Below, one piece after another: positions 34,710 to 43,106 of a stretch of DNA of 64,000 nucleotides. Every line of letters starts with the position of its first letter. Position 1 is the first letter of the stretch. The notes beneath the pieces are model-generated. The model was not told the DNA's origin. It saw only the letters and a program-made list of their open reading frames with translations, and ran no database searches. Source of the stretch: Niastella sp. OAS944. Its GTDB lineage: Bacteria > Bacteroidota > Bacteroidia > Chitinophagales > Chitinophagaceae. The position numbers were made by a program, and so were the translations under genes. The stretch is from positions 62,001 to 126,000 of the forward strand of contig JANUBW010000001.1 of NCBI GenBank assembly GCA_024809215.1, given 5' to 3'.

Positions 34710-35342
34710 ATGAAAGCTAAGGCACTATTGTTTTTATTGACCATTTTATGTATGGCAACCTCCTTTGCACAAACTTTTGAAGGAAAAATAACGTACAAGA
34801 ACAAGTACAAAAGCAAAATGCCCAATGTAACCGATGCACAGCTTACCTCTATGATGGGCGGAAAATATGAATATTACATAAAGAACGGCAACTACAAATC
34901 AACTACCAATGGCCTTATGTTACAGTGGCAGCTATACGTAAATAAAGAAAACAAACTGTATAACAAAATGGCCAGCACCGAAACCCTTACCTGGTATGAT
35001 GGCGCAGTAAATAAAGACTCAATATTAAAATTAGAATTGAACGAAGGGGTAACTGAAATATTAGGTTATAAATGCGATGAGCTTATTTTTACCTGTGTAA
35101 GCGGTGTACAAAAATATTACTTCAGCAAAAAAATTGCAGTTGATCCAAAACTGTTTGCCAACCATAAATTCATGAACTGGTATGAATACATTTCAAGATC
35201 AAATGCATTACCATTAAAAGCTATTGTTGATAATGCGCAGTTCACCTGGGAAAGCATTGCCTCAGATGTGCAGGAAGTAAAACTGGAAGAGTCGTTCTTC
35301 GCTCTGCCGGCCGGTGTTGCTACTACGCAGGGTGCACTGTAA
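34710..35342 (+). CDS. Secreted GLPGLI/DUF4412-like protein
   Basis: From ATG 34710 the product is 210 residues with a signal peptide (MKAKALLFLLTILCMATSFAQ). FEGKITYKNKYKS opens the domain, and ILGYKCDELIFTCVSGVQKYYFSKKIAVDPKLF and PLKAIVDN..FTWESIASDVQEVKLEESFFALPAG follow the family order: a conserved internal Cys pair region and a final P-x-x-F-x-x-P/L segment. The protein is probably periplasmic or surface-located; role unknown. Confidence 0.78.
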   Translation: MKAKALLFLLTILCMATSFAQTFEGKITYKNKYKSKMPNVTDAQLTSMMGGKYEYYIKNGNYKSTTNGLMLQWQLYVNKENKLYNKMASTETLTWYDGAVNKDSILKLELNEGVTEILGYKCDELIFTCVSGVQKYYFSKKIAVDPKLFANHKFMNWYEYISRSNALPLKAIVDNAQFTWESIASDVQEVKLEESFFALPAGVATTQGAL

Positions 35343-35411
35343 TATAATAAATGGGCCATTCACCAACCGGCAAATGGCCCATTTATCATTAACCATTTAA
35401 GCTATTATGCG

Positions 35412-35684
35412 TTACTCATAGTTTTTGTCCCGCTGTTCCTGCTGAAAATCCTGTTCATTCTTCAGCTCTTTCTCCTCAAACTTCTTCTCATCCACTTTGT
35501 CCTTCTTGGCGTTCTCTTCTGCTATATCAGCAGTTTTGTTCATAAAAGAACTTACAGGGCCCTTCATATTATCCTGCGGGTCTGTTTTATGCAATGTTTC
35601 CGGGTCGGGTTGCGAAACCGGGTTATCATGCTTTACCTCTTCTTTCTTTTTCTTGTCGATTAACTTATTGTCCTTGTTTTCCAT
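35412..35684 (-). CDS. Hypothetical highly charged small protein
   Basis: From ATG 35684 it encodes 90 residues, very rich in Lys, Glu, Asp and Gln, beginning MENKDNKLIDKKKKEEVKHD. The composition and lack of hydrophobic core suggest an intrinsically disordered or stress-related cytoplasmic protein. I recognise no domain. It converges on the GLPGLI-like gene. Confidence 0.6.
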   Translation of the reverse strand: MENKDNKLIDKKKKEEVKHDNPVSQPDPETLHKTDPQDNMKGPVSSFMNKTADIAEENAKKDKVDEKKFEEKELKNEQDFQQEQRDKNYE

Positions 35685-35699
35685 AATCAAAGCATTTCC

Positions 35700-35925
35700 A
35701 CTAGTTATGGAAAAATTGTGCCACCCTAATCAATTGGCAATGAGCAATTAGCAATAGGCAAAAGAATACAAAGCTCATTAGGAAACCGACAACAATTTAT
35801 CGCGGGTTGCGAATTAACCCTTAAAACCCGAAACCTGAACTGAACAACTGAATAACTCAATAACTTACAACGGCAACTAAGAACTAAGAACTATGAACTA
35901 TGAACAATGAACTATGAACATTAAA
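35700..35925. repeat. Iterated short-word repeat abutting a stop codon
   Basis: 35735-35770 holds variations on CAAT(T)GGCAAT/GAGCAATTAGCAA. 35870-35920 is built of the words GAACTAA and GAACTATGAA repeated about six times. The last word touches the TTA (stop on the minus strand) of the quinone oxidoreductase gene at 35921. No gene or clear terminator is seen here. Confidence 0.7.
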
Positions 35926-36853
35926 CAACAACAACAACCTTCCCTACAGTCCTCCCCGTTTCAACCGCCAAATGCGCCTCGCCCATTTTTTCGAAAGGGA
36001 ATATAGCCGCCACATGCGCTTTTAAAATTCCTTTTTGTAACCAGCCGGCAATCACATTCATATCTTCTCCGCTTGAATACACCAATATAGCGTTGCCATT
36101 CACACCCTTGTCTGTTGCTTTTGCTTTACGCTCGTCGTTCAGCCCCAAAATACTAATAAATGAACCGCCGGGTTTTGTAACGTTTATCGACAGGTTGAGA
36201 TTATCGCCACCAACGGCATCGAGCGTAAGATCGAAACTGTTCTCACTTTGTTGCCAGTTGTGGTTTTTATAATCGATGTGTTCATCGGCGCCAAGCGACA
36301 ATACAAAATTGCGGTTAGCGGCAGATGAAGTGCCGGTTACATGCGCACCCAGGTGCTTGGCTATTTGTACCGCAAAATGCCCCACGCCACCAGCCGCCGC
36401 ATGTATCAACACGCGTTTACCAGCTGTAATGTTTGCATTCTTAACCAGGGCCTGGTAAGCTGTTAGCGCCGCCAGGGTAGCCGCCGCAGCTTCTTCAAAT
36501 GAAATGTTCGCCGGCTTTAATGCCAGCTGATTGGCCGGCACCGCTACAAACTGCGCATACGCTTTGCCATGACCGGGAAAATTTACCATCCCAAATACTT
36601 CATCGCCCGGTGAAAATGTCGCATTATTCGCTTCTGTCACTACACCGGCAATGTCCCAGCCAATAATGAGGGGACTTTCCGTATTAATTCTGCCATAAAC
36701 GCCGCTGCCTGTACGGGTTTTAACATCAACCGGGTTAATGCCGATGGCTTTTACCTGAACCAGCACTTCTCCTTCTTTAATACTGGGCTTTTCTATATCA
36801 ACCACCTTTAATTCTTCAATACCACCCGTTTTTGCCAATACTATTGCTTTCAT
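35921..36853 (-). CDS. NADP-dependent quinone oxidoreductase-like protein (MDR family)
   Basis: The 310-residue protein has GroES-like start MKAIVLAKTGGIEELKVVDIEKPSIKEGEVLVQVKAIGINPVDVKTR, then LIIGWDIAGVVTEA, then the Rossmann site RVLIHAAAGGVGHFAVQIAKHLGAHVTGT. It ends in VETGRTVGKVVVVV. Zinc ligands are absent, as in quinone reductases. It is divergent from an AraC gene with 85 bases between, which makes that regulator its probable controller. It is related to the protein at 17419-18420 but not a recent duplicate. Confidence 0.92.
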   Translation of the reverse strand: MKAIVLAKTGGIEELKVVDIEKPSIKEGEVLVQVKAIGINPVDVKTRTGSGVYGRINTESPLIIGWDIAGVVTEANNATFSPGDEVFGMVNFPGHGKAYAQFVAVPANQLALKPANISFEEAAAATLAALTAYQALVKNANITAGKRVLIHAAAGGVGHFAVQIAKHLGAHVTGTSSAANRNFVLSLGADEHIDYKNHNWQQSENSFDLTLDAVGGDNLNLSINVTKPGGSFISILGLNDERKAKATDKGVNGNAILVYSSGEDMNVIAGWLQKGILKAHVAAIFPFEKMGEAHLAVETGRTVGKVVVVV

Positions 36854-36896
36854 ATTTTTCTGTTTTGTAGTGTAAAATTATACCGGTTAAAACACA

Positions 36897-36904
36897 TAAT
36901 TTTG
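36897..36904 (+). promoter_or_regulatory. Possible -7 box for the AraC gene
   Basis: TAATTTTG fits TAnnTTTG and lies 34 bases before the AraC start. No TTG stands at the expected distance upstream, so it is a weak match. Confidence 0.35.
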
Positions 36905-36938
36905 GTACAATTATTACATTTCCCGGTAAATTCATGAC

Positions 36939-37787
36939 ATGATCAAAGAAAACCTGCACGAACCTTTTTCTATTGCCTACACCACCCAGGAAGAAGGTGG
37001 CATACAGGGCCACCAGCACAATTTCTTCGAGCTGGTATTTATAATTGCTGGCACAGGCACCCAGTGCATCAATGACAGCAGGCATAATTACAACCCCAAT
37101 CATATGTTCCTTATTACGCCCGAAGATTGTCATTCCCTGGAAGTGAATACCGCCACCACTTTTTTCTTTTTACGCTTCAATAACATTTACCTCAAAGAAG
37201 GCGGCCTGCCTCACGACAATATTCAACGCCTTGAATTTATTCTGCAAAATGCCAACCATCGCCCCGGTTGTATTTTAAGGAACCAAACCGATAAATTGCT
37301 GGTACGGCCGATGGTTGAAGCAATAATTCGCGAATATGTAAACCGCGATATTTACAATCATGAACTAATAAAACAACTGGTAAACACCCTCATCATCGTT
37401 GTTGCCCGTAACATTGCCAAGTACCATCAGCTCGATATCAGTGAGCAAACAGAAGATAAAGCGCTGGATATCCTTCATTATTTACAACGGCATATATACG
37501 AACCAGCCAAACTACGCGCCGGGCACATTAGCCAGGAATTTAATATTGCCCCCGCTTACCTGAGCAGGTATTTTAAACAACATACCGGCGAAACCATGCA
37601 GCAATATATATCCGGTTATAAAACCCGGCTTATTCAACACCGCCTACAATACAGCGATAAACGCATTACCGAAATAGCAGAAGAATTCAGCTTTACCGAC
37701 GAAAGCCATTTGAATAAATTCTTTAAGAACCAGGCTGGCGTAAGCCCTAAAGAATACCGCAGGCAATTAAAAATACAGGTAAGCTGA
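36939..37787 (+). CDS. AraC-family transcriptional regulator with cupin sensor
   Basis: The 282-residue protein has an N-terminal cupin (GHQHNFFELVFIIAGTGTQCINDSRHNYNPNHMFLITPEDCHSL in sequence) and a C-terminal AraC pair of helix-turn-helix motifs (GHISQEFNIAPAYLSRYFKQHTGETMQQYISGYK, ITEIAEEFSFTDESHLNKFFKNQAGVSPKEYRRQ). It is intact. It probably regulates the divergent quinone oxidoreductase. The helicase gene begins 28 bases after it in the same direction. Confidence 0.92.
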   Translation: MIKENLHEPFSIAYTTQEEGGIQGHQHNFFELVFIIAGTGTQCINDSRHNYNPNHMFLITPEDCHSLEVNTATTFFFLRFNNIYLKEGGLPHDNIQRLEFILQNANHRPGCILRNQTDKLLVRPMVEAIIREYVNRDIYNHELIKQLVNTLIIVVARNIAKYHQLDISEQTEDKALDILHYLQRHIYEPAKLRAGHISQEFNIAPAYLSRYFKQHTGETMQQYISGYKTRLIQHRLQYSDKRITEIAEEFSFTDESHLNKFFKNQAGVSPKEYRRQLKIQVS

Positions 37788-37815
37788 TGCCCGCTAATTC
37801 CCGTACTTTTGCCGG

Positions 37816-39135
37816 ATGCAGAAAACTTCCTTTTCAATTGAGAACACGCTTTCGAATTTGCAGATAGAGGCTTTGAACGAGATGCAACAGGCATCCCTGG
37901 AGGCTAATAAAACGTCGAACGAAGTAATATTGCTGGCAGATACCGGCTCGGGCAAAACGCTCGCTTTTCTGCTGCCTGTAACCCAATTGCTTCATAAGAA
38001 GTCGGTAACCCAGGCCCTCATTGTTGTGCCCTCGCGCGAACTGGCCATGCAAATTGAGAGTGTTTTCAAAAAAATGGGAACAGGCTTTAAGATCACCTGC
38101 TGCTATGGCGGCCATAAACGCGAAATTGAAGAAAATAACCTGCAGCAGGCCCCCGAAGTCATAGTGGGCACACCAGGCCGCCTTGGCGATCATATTCGCC
38201 GTGGTAACATTACTACTACTCATATTGAGACCCTGGTGCTCGATGAATTTGACAAATCGCTTGAACAGGGGTTTGAAGAAGAAATGTCGTTTGTAATACA
38301 AAGCCTGCCCGGCCTAAAGAAAAGGATCCTCACTTCGGCCACCGAAGCCGTGGAAGCGCCGGCATTTGTTGGGTTGAAAGAACCTGTAAAGATCAACTTC
38401 TTAACAGGCGAAACATCCCCTGCCCTGGCCGTTAAAATGGTTAAGAGCGAGGATAAGGATAAATCAGAAACACTGTTCAGACTGATCTGCGCCCTGGGCA
38501 ACCGCTCAACCATTGTATTTTGTAACCAGCGCGAGTTTGTAGAAGAAGCATGTGCGTTCCTGAAAGAAAAAGGCATTGTAGCTGTATTTTATCATGGCGC
38601 CATGGAACAACAGGAACGCGACAGCGCTTTGTGTAAGTTCCGCAATGGCAGCTCGAATGTACTTGTGACTACCGACCTCGCTGCACGCGGTTTAGACATT
38701 CCCAACATTCGCTATATTTTACATTTTCAACTGCCTACTACCCAGGAATCGTACACACACCGCAATGGTCGTACCGCCCGCATGGACCGTAGCGGAACCG
38801 CCATTTTAATACTGGGACCAAAGGAATATGTTCCTGCCTATATTACGCCTGAGCCTGAACTTATTACCCTGCCTAACGAGGCCGTGCTGCCTCAAAAACC
38901 GGTATGGGCCACCCTGTATATTTCAGCCGGTAAAAAAGACAAGGTGAATAAAGTTGATATCGTTGGCTTTCTCACCAATAAAGGCCAATTGAAAAAAGAC
39001 GATATCGGGCTCATTGAGGTAAAAGATTTCTTCTCTTTTGTGGCCATACGTAAAAACCACGCCAGCCACACGTTAAACCTGATTAAAACAGAAAAGATCA
39101 AGAACAAGAAGGTGAAGATAGAGGTAGCGAAATAA
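37816..39135 (+). CDS. DEAD-box RNA helicase, DbpA-like (motif II is DEFD)
   Basis: The 439-residue protein has the superfamily 2 motifs: Q-like start, ADTGSGKT (I), PSRELA (Ia), TPGRLGD (Ib), VLDEFDKSL (II, with Phe in place of Ala), TSAT (III), STIVFCNQ (IV), TTDLAARGLDIP (V), HRNGRTARM (VI). The last ~75 residues (KDKVNKVDIVGFLTNKGQLKKDDIGLIEVKDFFSFVAI) match the RNA-binding domain of DbpA, which targets 23S rRNA hairpin 92 in E. coli. It is thus likely a ribosome-assembly helicase. The call to DbpA function is inference. Confidence 0.9.
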   Translation: MQKTSFSIENTLSNLQIEALNEMQQASLEANKTSNEVILLADTGSGKTLAFLLPVTQLLHKKSVTQALIVVPSRELAMQIESVFKKMGTGFKITCCYGGHKREIEENNLQQAPEVIVGTPGRLGDHIRRGNITTTHIETLVLDEFDKSLEQGFEEEMSFVIQSLPGLKKRILTSATEAVEAPAFVGLKEPVKINFLTGETSPALAVKMVKSEDKDKSETLFRLICALGNRSTIVFCNQREFVEEACAFLKEKGIVAVFYHGAMEQQERDSALCKFRNGSSNVLVTTDLAARGLDIPNIRYILHFQLPTTQESYTHRNGRTARMDRSGTAILILGPKEYVPAYITPEPELITLPNEAVLPQKPVWATLYISAGKKDKVNKVDIVGFLTNKGQLKKDDIGLIEVKDFFSFVAIRKNHASHTLNLIKTEKIKNKKVKIEVAK

Positions 39136-39260
39136 TAAAAGGACCAAATCACAAATTCCAAGGACCAAATAATAAATACAAAAAACCCAAAAACCAATTG
39201 TAATTAAGATTTGGTTTTGGGTTTTATTTTTTGGTTCTTGGAATTTGGTTTTTGAGATTT
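39136..39260. repeat. Iterated-word inverted repeat after the helicase stop codon
   Basis: The left arm (39141-39199) repeats words such as GGACCAAAT, AATTCCAAGG and AAACCCAAAAACC. The right arm (39209-39255) is their imperfect reverse complement (TTTGGTTTTGGG, TTCTTGGAATTTGG). The two could fold into a long imperfect hairpin that may end transcription. It starts within five bases of the stop codon. Confidence 0.7.
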
Positions 39261-39309
39261 TTTGCTGGTATGATTATTTAAGCGAATTCAACAGTGATAC
39301 ATAACACTG

Positions 39310-40248
39310 ATGAAACGCCTGAAGACCATAGGTAAAGTGCTGGTGCAAACTTTTAAAAATTTTATGGAAGATAAGATCCTGAAATTTAGCGCCGCCCTTG
39401 CCTATACCACCACTTTTTCGTTTGGTCCGTTACTGGTTGTCATTATTTTCCTATGCAGCATCTTCCTGGGCGAAGAGGCCGTAACCGGACAAATATACAA
39501 CCAGATGAAATCGTTTGTAGGTGCCGATACAGCGCTGCAACTTCAAACCATTATAAAAAATGCATCGCTGAGCGGAAAAAATACAACAGCCGCGGTGATC
39601 GGTATTGTAACTTTATTATTCAGTGCAACGGCAGTGTTTGCCGAAATACAGGATTCCATAAACACCATCTGGGGGTTTAAAGCAAAGCCCCAAAAAGGCT
39701 TTTGGCAATTTATAAGAACGCGGTTCTTATCCTTTTCCATTATTGTTAGCCTCGGGTTCTTATTACTTGTTTCGCTGGCCGTAACAAGTGTTATTGAAGG
39801 ATTAAGCAAACGGTTAATGGCGCATTTTCCCGATATTACCGTTGCTGTATTTTATATTATAAACCTGGTTATTTCATTCACAGTAATAACAACCCTGTTT
39901 GCCCTGATCTTTAAAGTGCTGCCCGATGCAAAAACAAAATTTAAAGACATTATGCCCGGCGCCATTGCCAGTGGCATTCTCTTTATGATAGGTAAATTCG
40001 GCATCTCCTTCTATATAGGTACAAGCAATGTAGGTTCTACATATGGGGCCGCAGGCTCTTTGGTAGTGTTATTATTGTGGGTTTACTATTCAGCCATCAT
40101 TTTATACATTGGCGCCGAATTTGCCAAAGCCTGGAGTGTTCACAAAGGCACATCTATACAACCCAACGACTACGCGGTATCGCTTACAAAAATTGAAGTA
40201 GAAACCGATAAGCATAAAAACACCGAAGTTAAAGAGATCAAAAAATAG
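39310..40248 (+). CDS. YihY/BrkB-family inner-membrane protein
   Basis: The 312-residue protein has six predicted membrane helices and the family signature: an N-terminal FMEDKILKFSAALAYTTTFSFGPLLVVII, then AVIGIVTLLFSATAVFAEIQDSINTIWGFK, and a C-terminal GTSNVGSTYGAAGSLVVLLLWVYYSAIILYIGAEFAKAW. The length fits. The family was once misnamed ribonuclease BN; its actual role (possibly envelope transport) is not settled. It stands alone after the helicase. Confidence 0.92.
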   Translation: MKRLKTIGKVLVQTFKNFMEDKILKFSAALAYTTTFSFGPLLVVIIFLCSIFLGEEAVTGQIYNQMKSFVGADTALQLQTIIKNASLSGKNTTAAVIGIVTLLFSATAVFAEIQDSINTIWGFKAKPQKGFWQFIRTRFLSFSIIVSLGFLLLVSLAVTSVIEGLSKRLMAHFPDITVAVFYIINLVISFTVITTLFALIFKVLPDAKTKFKDIMPGAIASGILFMIGKFGISFYIGTSNVGSTYGAAGSLVVLLLWVYYSAIILYIGAEFAKAWSVHKGTSIQPNDYAVSLTKIEVETDKHKNTEVKEIKK

Positions 40249-40422
40249 CTCACCTCCAATAATGAAAACCGCGCACATAAAATATGTGAAAAATACCTGT
40301 TTTTATTCCCTCAATATTAATTAATCTCGAATACTGGAAAGTGCGATCATTTAGTGTAGATATTTTGATCAGCTACCATTGTAACTGAGGAGGCGAAGCT
40401 TTATAAAAAATTCATATTTCAG

Positions 40423-40446
40423 CATACCGGGAAAAAACCCGGTATG
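40423..40446. other. Perfect hairpin without a T tract
   Basis: CATACCGGG and CCCGGTATG pair exactly around AAAAAA. No poly-T follows on either strand. It lies between the YihY gene and the response regulator and could be a terminator, a protein site or an RNA structure. The rest of 40249-40538 shows no gene. Confidence 0.5.
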
Positions 40447-40487
40447 ATACATGTAAATCCCACCTTACTTTACCCGGTTACCCACAA

Positions 40488-40495
40488 TAGTTTTG
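40488..40495 (+). promoter_or_regulatory. Probable -7 box of the response regulator gene
   Basis: TAGTTTTG matches TAnnTTTG, 43 bases before the ATG at 40539. TTA rather than TTG is found at the -33 position. Confidence 0.45.
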
Positions 40496-40538
40496 TGTGA
40501 GGATAAAATAAAAAAGAGATTCCATTCAATTCATTCTC

Positions 40539-41183
40539 ATGAAAATTACAGTAGCTATAGTAGACGACCACAAAATGCACATAGATGCGGTAAAACGTTT
40601 AATAACAGAATCGGGTAAAATAGAAGTTGTAGCAGCAGCGCTCAATGGTGAAGGCTTTTTACAACAGTTGTCGTTATTGCCCCAGCCACCAGACATTGCC
40701 TTGATCGATGTAGAGATGAAAACAATGAACGGCATAACAGTAGCAACAACCATACAGGAACGTTACCCCACCGTAAAAATGGCCGCGCTTTCGCAACGGG
40801 AAGATGATTATACCATCATTAAAATGATACGTGCAGGCTGTTGCGCTTACCTCATAAAGAACTCCATGGATTTTGATCAACTCGAAAATGCGATCCTTGA
40901 AATAAATGCCCAGGGTTATTATAATGCCGATGCCATTAATATAAATCACCGGCGATTACTAACGAAAACCATGCGGGACGAAGACCTGAAAATAACCGAT
41001 AGAGAAAGAGAATTTCTTCAACTGGCCTGCAGCGACCTGGCCTATAAACAGGTAGCCGATAAAATGAATTTATCTGAACGCACCATCGATGGGTATCGCG
41101 AAAACCTGTTTAGTAAATTAAATGTACATACGCGGGTTGGCATGGTGCTGGAAGGCTTACGCAGAGGTGTCATTAGTATTTGA
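40539..41183 (+). CDS. NarL/FixJ-type response regulator
   Basis: The 214-residue protein has a receiver domain with acidic pair D9/D10 in VAIVDDHKMH, the phosphoacceptor Asp57 in DIALIDVEM, and Lys in GCCAYLIKNS. The C-terminal LuxR helix-turn-helix (ITDREREFLQLACSDLAYKQVADKMNLSERTIDGYRENLFSKLNV) follows a linker. It should be phosphorylated by a HisKA_3-type kinase, and the sensor at 43081-46128 is the obvious candidate, though two genes separate them. Targets unknown. Confidence 0.93.
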   Translation: MKITVAIVDDHKMHIDAVKRLITESGKIEVVAAALNGEGFLQQLSLLPQPPDIALIDVEMKTMNGITVATTIQERYPTVKMAALSQREDDYTIIKMIRAGCCAYLIKNSMDFDQLENAILEINAQGYYNADAININHRRLLTKTMRDEDLKITDREREFLQLACSDLAYKQVADKMNLSERTIDGYRENLFSKLNVHTRVGMVLEGLRRGVISI

Positions 41184-41246
41184 ACAATGTTGGTTTCATT
41201 CATTAATCAATAACAGAGTATTATTTAACCTTTAAAATTTATTACC

Positions 41247-41612
41247 ATGCCAAAAGGTGTTCTTTTTGAAACTGAAACAAACGGGACTCTTACCCAAATC
41301 GATGATTCAGTATTAAACAAAATAAAAGGCTCGGCAAAAGTAAACGGCGGCGTTATTGAGCTTTCATTTACTTTAATACTCGACAATGCTTCAATTGTAA
41401 ATAAACCCGGCACTCTTACCAAACAGGCATTTTGGCCTTTAGATGGAAATTTTGAAATGGAACTTAAAAATCCAGAAACGGTACTAACACAGAAAGGAAA
41501 TGATAAGCCTGCAAGCTTCCAAATAAAAGTTGACTGGCCCGACGGGAAAATAGGTGGTGCCGGCGCGCTGAGAGCTCCCCGGGAAATTGAAAAAGAGAAA
41601 GACCGTTCATAA
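41247..41612 (+). CDS. Hypothetical 121-aa beta-rich protein
   Basis: The frame begins MPKGVLFETETNGTLTQIDD and ends REIEKEKDRS. Alternating hydrophobic strands (AKVNGGVIELSFTLILDNA, NFEMELKNPETVL, ASFQIKVDWPDGK) suggest a small beta sandwich. No signal peptide or known domain is recognised. It lies 63 bases after the response regulator in the same direction and converges with the C11 protease gene with 3 bases between the stops. A functional link with the protease is possible but only positional. Confidence 0.6.
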   Translation: MPKGVLFETETNGTLTQIDDSVLNKIKGSAKVNGGVIELSFTLILDNASIVNKPGTLTKQAFWPLDGNFEMELKNPETVLTQKGNDKPASFQIKVDWPDGKIGGAGALRAPREIEKEKDRS

Positions 41613-41615
41613 TAG

Positions 41616-43106
41616 TTACTTAGTTTTATCAAAAAACTCAGTAACGAAGCCATCCCAATCAGATTTATCGGTGAACTCATTTTTTATATGGGGATAAACA
41701 TCAAGCAGTCTTCTCCATATGCCATGTTTCCCCTGAAAAAATGCAGGTGCAAAAAATGAAAGAAAAGACGGATGATTTTCTTCCAAACCGGATGCTGAAT
41801 CCTCAGTATCCGGTTCTGGTTTTCTCATAGCAGCCAGTACATTTTTTTTGACGCATTCAAGCTTTTCTTTTATAGCAGAAATCTCTTTTGTTAATGCACC
41901 AGGTACACATACCTGAAACTGCGTATTCAACTGCACCACAAAATTGTATAGGTCAATAATTCCATAATCATCATCAGGCGTAAGATCACCACAAAGTTTT
42001 CTGGCTTTAATTACATTTGTTTTATACCCGATCAAAGCAGGATCGTTATATATATTCTTCAGGAAAAGGGTAAGATCATTAAGGCATTTAACCAACAAGT
42101 CATAATCAGTTAAAAAGTTACAGGCAAAAGACACAATAGTTAAATCAAAGTCGGGATAATGGGTAAGAAATTCATGCAGGAATTTATCCGAATATTTTAT
42201 ATCAAAACTATTTACGAACGCGTTTGCTAATTCCGGCAATTTCATATTGGGATTTTCTTCCAGCATAGCAAATACCATTCTGTAATTTATACCTGGTAAC
42301 GGCATGGTTGTTTGTGAAGCTACCATCATGTTTACAGAATGCCTTAATTCATAACCCGTATCTATCATTTGGGTATAACAATTCAACGCAAAATAAACGT
42401 CCACATACCCAAGGCCTTCTTTAAAGATCTCGTTCAGGTCTGTTGCAGTATATAACTTTGATGCATGGGCAATACATTCATCAAGAGCAGACAGCTTAAA
42501 ATTTAATGCATTTTCTTCAATAATATTCGTAAAACCCTTGGCCTGTGTAAACAAATCCTTATTAAAAAATGCAAATTGTTGTTTGTTAAAACTATTTTTC
42601 TCTTTGTTGGAGAAACTTCCGGAGGCTTGCATATATGAACACAAGTTCTTCCGTATCTCACTTTTAATTGTTGAAATGGTTTTTTCATTTTGATTGAGAG
42701 TGAGGCCAAACTCCCTTAAAAGGTCCTCAAATTTCCCTAAGGGGAAATAAAACAATCCACCCCCATGCCCCCAGGTGATCACGAAGTTATGATAGGTAAC
42801 ACCCTCCTCAACGTCCATGCTTTGTACCAACTGAAGAAAGCTGACAAGAGTAGTTTTATCATAAAAATCTCTACAACAATATCTATTAGTTTCAGGAATA
42901 TCTGCCAGGTATCTTATTTTACCTTCTGTAACCGGTCTTTTAATGGAGATCTTATCATACTTCTGATTGTAATACAAAATGTAATACCTTAAATTCTCAA
43001 ACTGCTTTTGATCTAAAATGGATTGCTCCAGATCATTATACTCAAAATATGTTTCGCCATCATGCGCCATAATAATAACTATGCGCCATTTGTGTATTGG
43101 GGCCAT
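41616..43106 (-). CDS. Clostripain-like (peptidase family C11) caspase-fold protease
   Basis: With ATG 43106 the product is 496 residues. The start WRIVIIMAHDGETYFEYNDL matches the first strand of C11 peptidases. The catalytic dyad appears as His114 in ITWGHGGGL and Cys243 in LNCYTQMIDTGYELRHSVNMMVASQ, which matches the family order (HGxG, then D/NxCxMxxxExxYEL, then VASQ). No signal peptide is visible, unlike secreted clostripain, so a cytoplasmic role is likely. C11 enzymes cleave after Arg or Lys; specificity here is not known. The 5' end overlaps the start of the divergent sensor kinase by 26 bases. The C-terminal ~180 residues are unassigned. Confidence 0.85.
   Translation of the reverse strand: MAPIHKWRIVIIMAHDGETYFEYNDLEQSILDQKQFENLRYYILYYNQKYDKISIKRPVTEGKIRYLADIPETNRYCCRDFYDKTTLVSFLQLVQSMDVEEGVTYHNFVITWGHGGGLFYFPLGKFEDLLREFGLTLNQNEKTISTIKSEIRKNLCSYMQASGSFSNKEKNSFNKQQFAFFNKDLFTQAKGFTNIIEENALNFKLSALDECIAHASKLYTATDLNEIFKEGLGYVDVYFALNCYTQMIDTGYELRHSVNMMVASQTTMPLPGINYRMVFAMLEENPNMKLPELANAFVNSFDIKYSDKFLHEFLTHYPDFDLTIVSFACNFLTDYDLLVKCLNDLTLFLKNIYNDPALIGYKTNVIKARKLCGDLTPDDDYGIIDLYNFVVQLNTQFQVCVPGALTKEISAIKEKLECVKKNVLAAMRKPEPDTEDSASGLEENHPSFLSFFAPAFFQGKHGIWRRLLDVYPHIKNEFTDKSDWDGFVTEFFDKTK

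Noticed and set aside
40423-40446. Terminator for the YihY gene
   Set aside because: The hairpin is perfect but lies 175 bases after the stop and has no T tract on either strand.
41247-41612. Gasdermin-type pore protein paired with the C11 protease
   Set aside because: At 121 residues it is much shorter than bacterial gasdermins, with no membrane-inserting region or cleavable tail visible; only the gene position hints at a pair.
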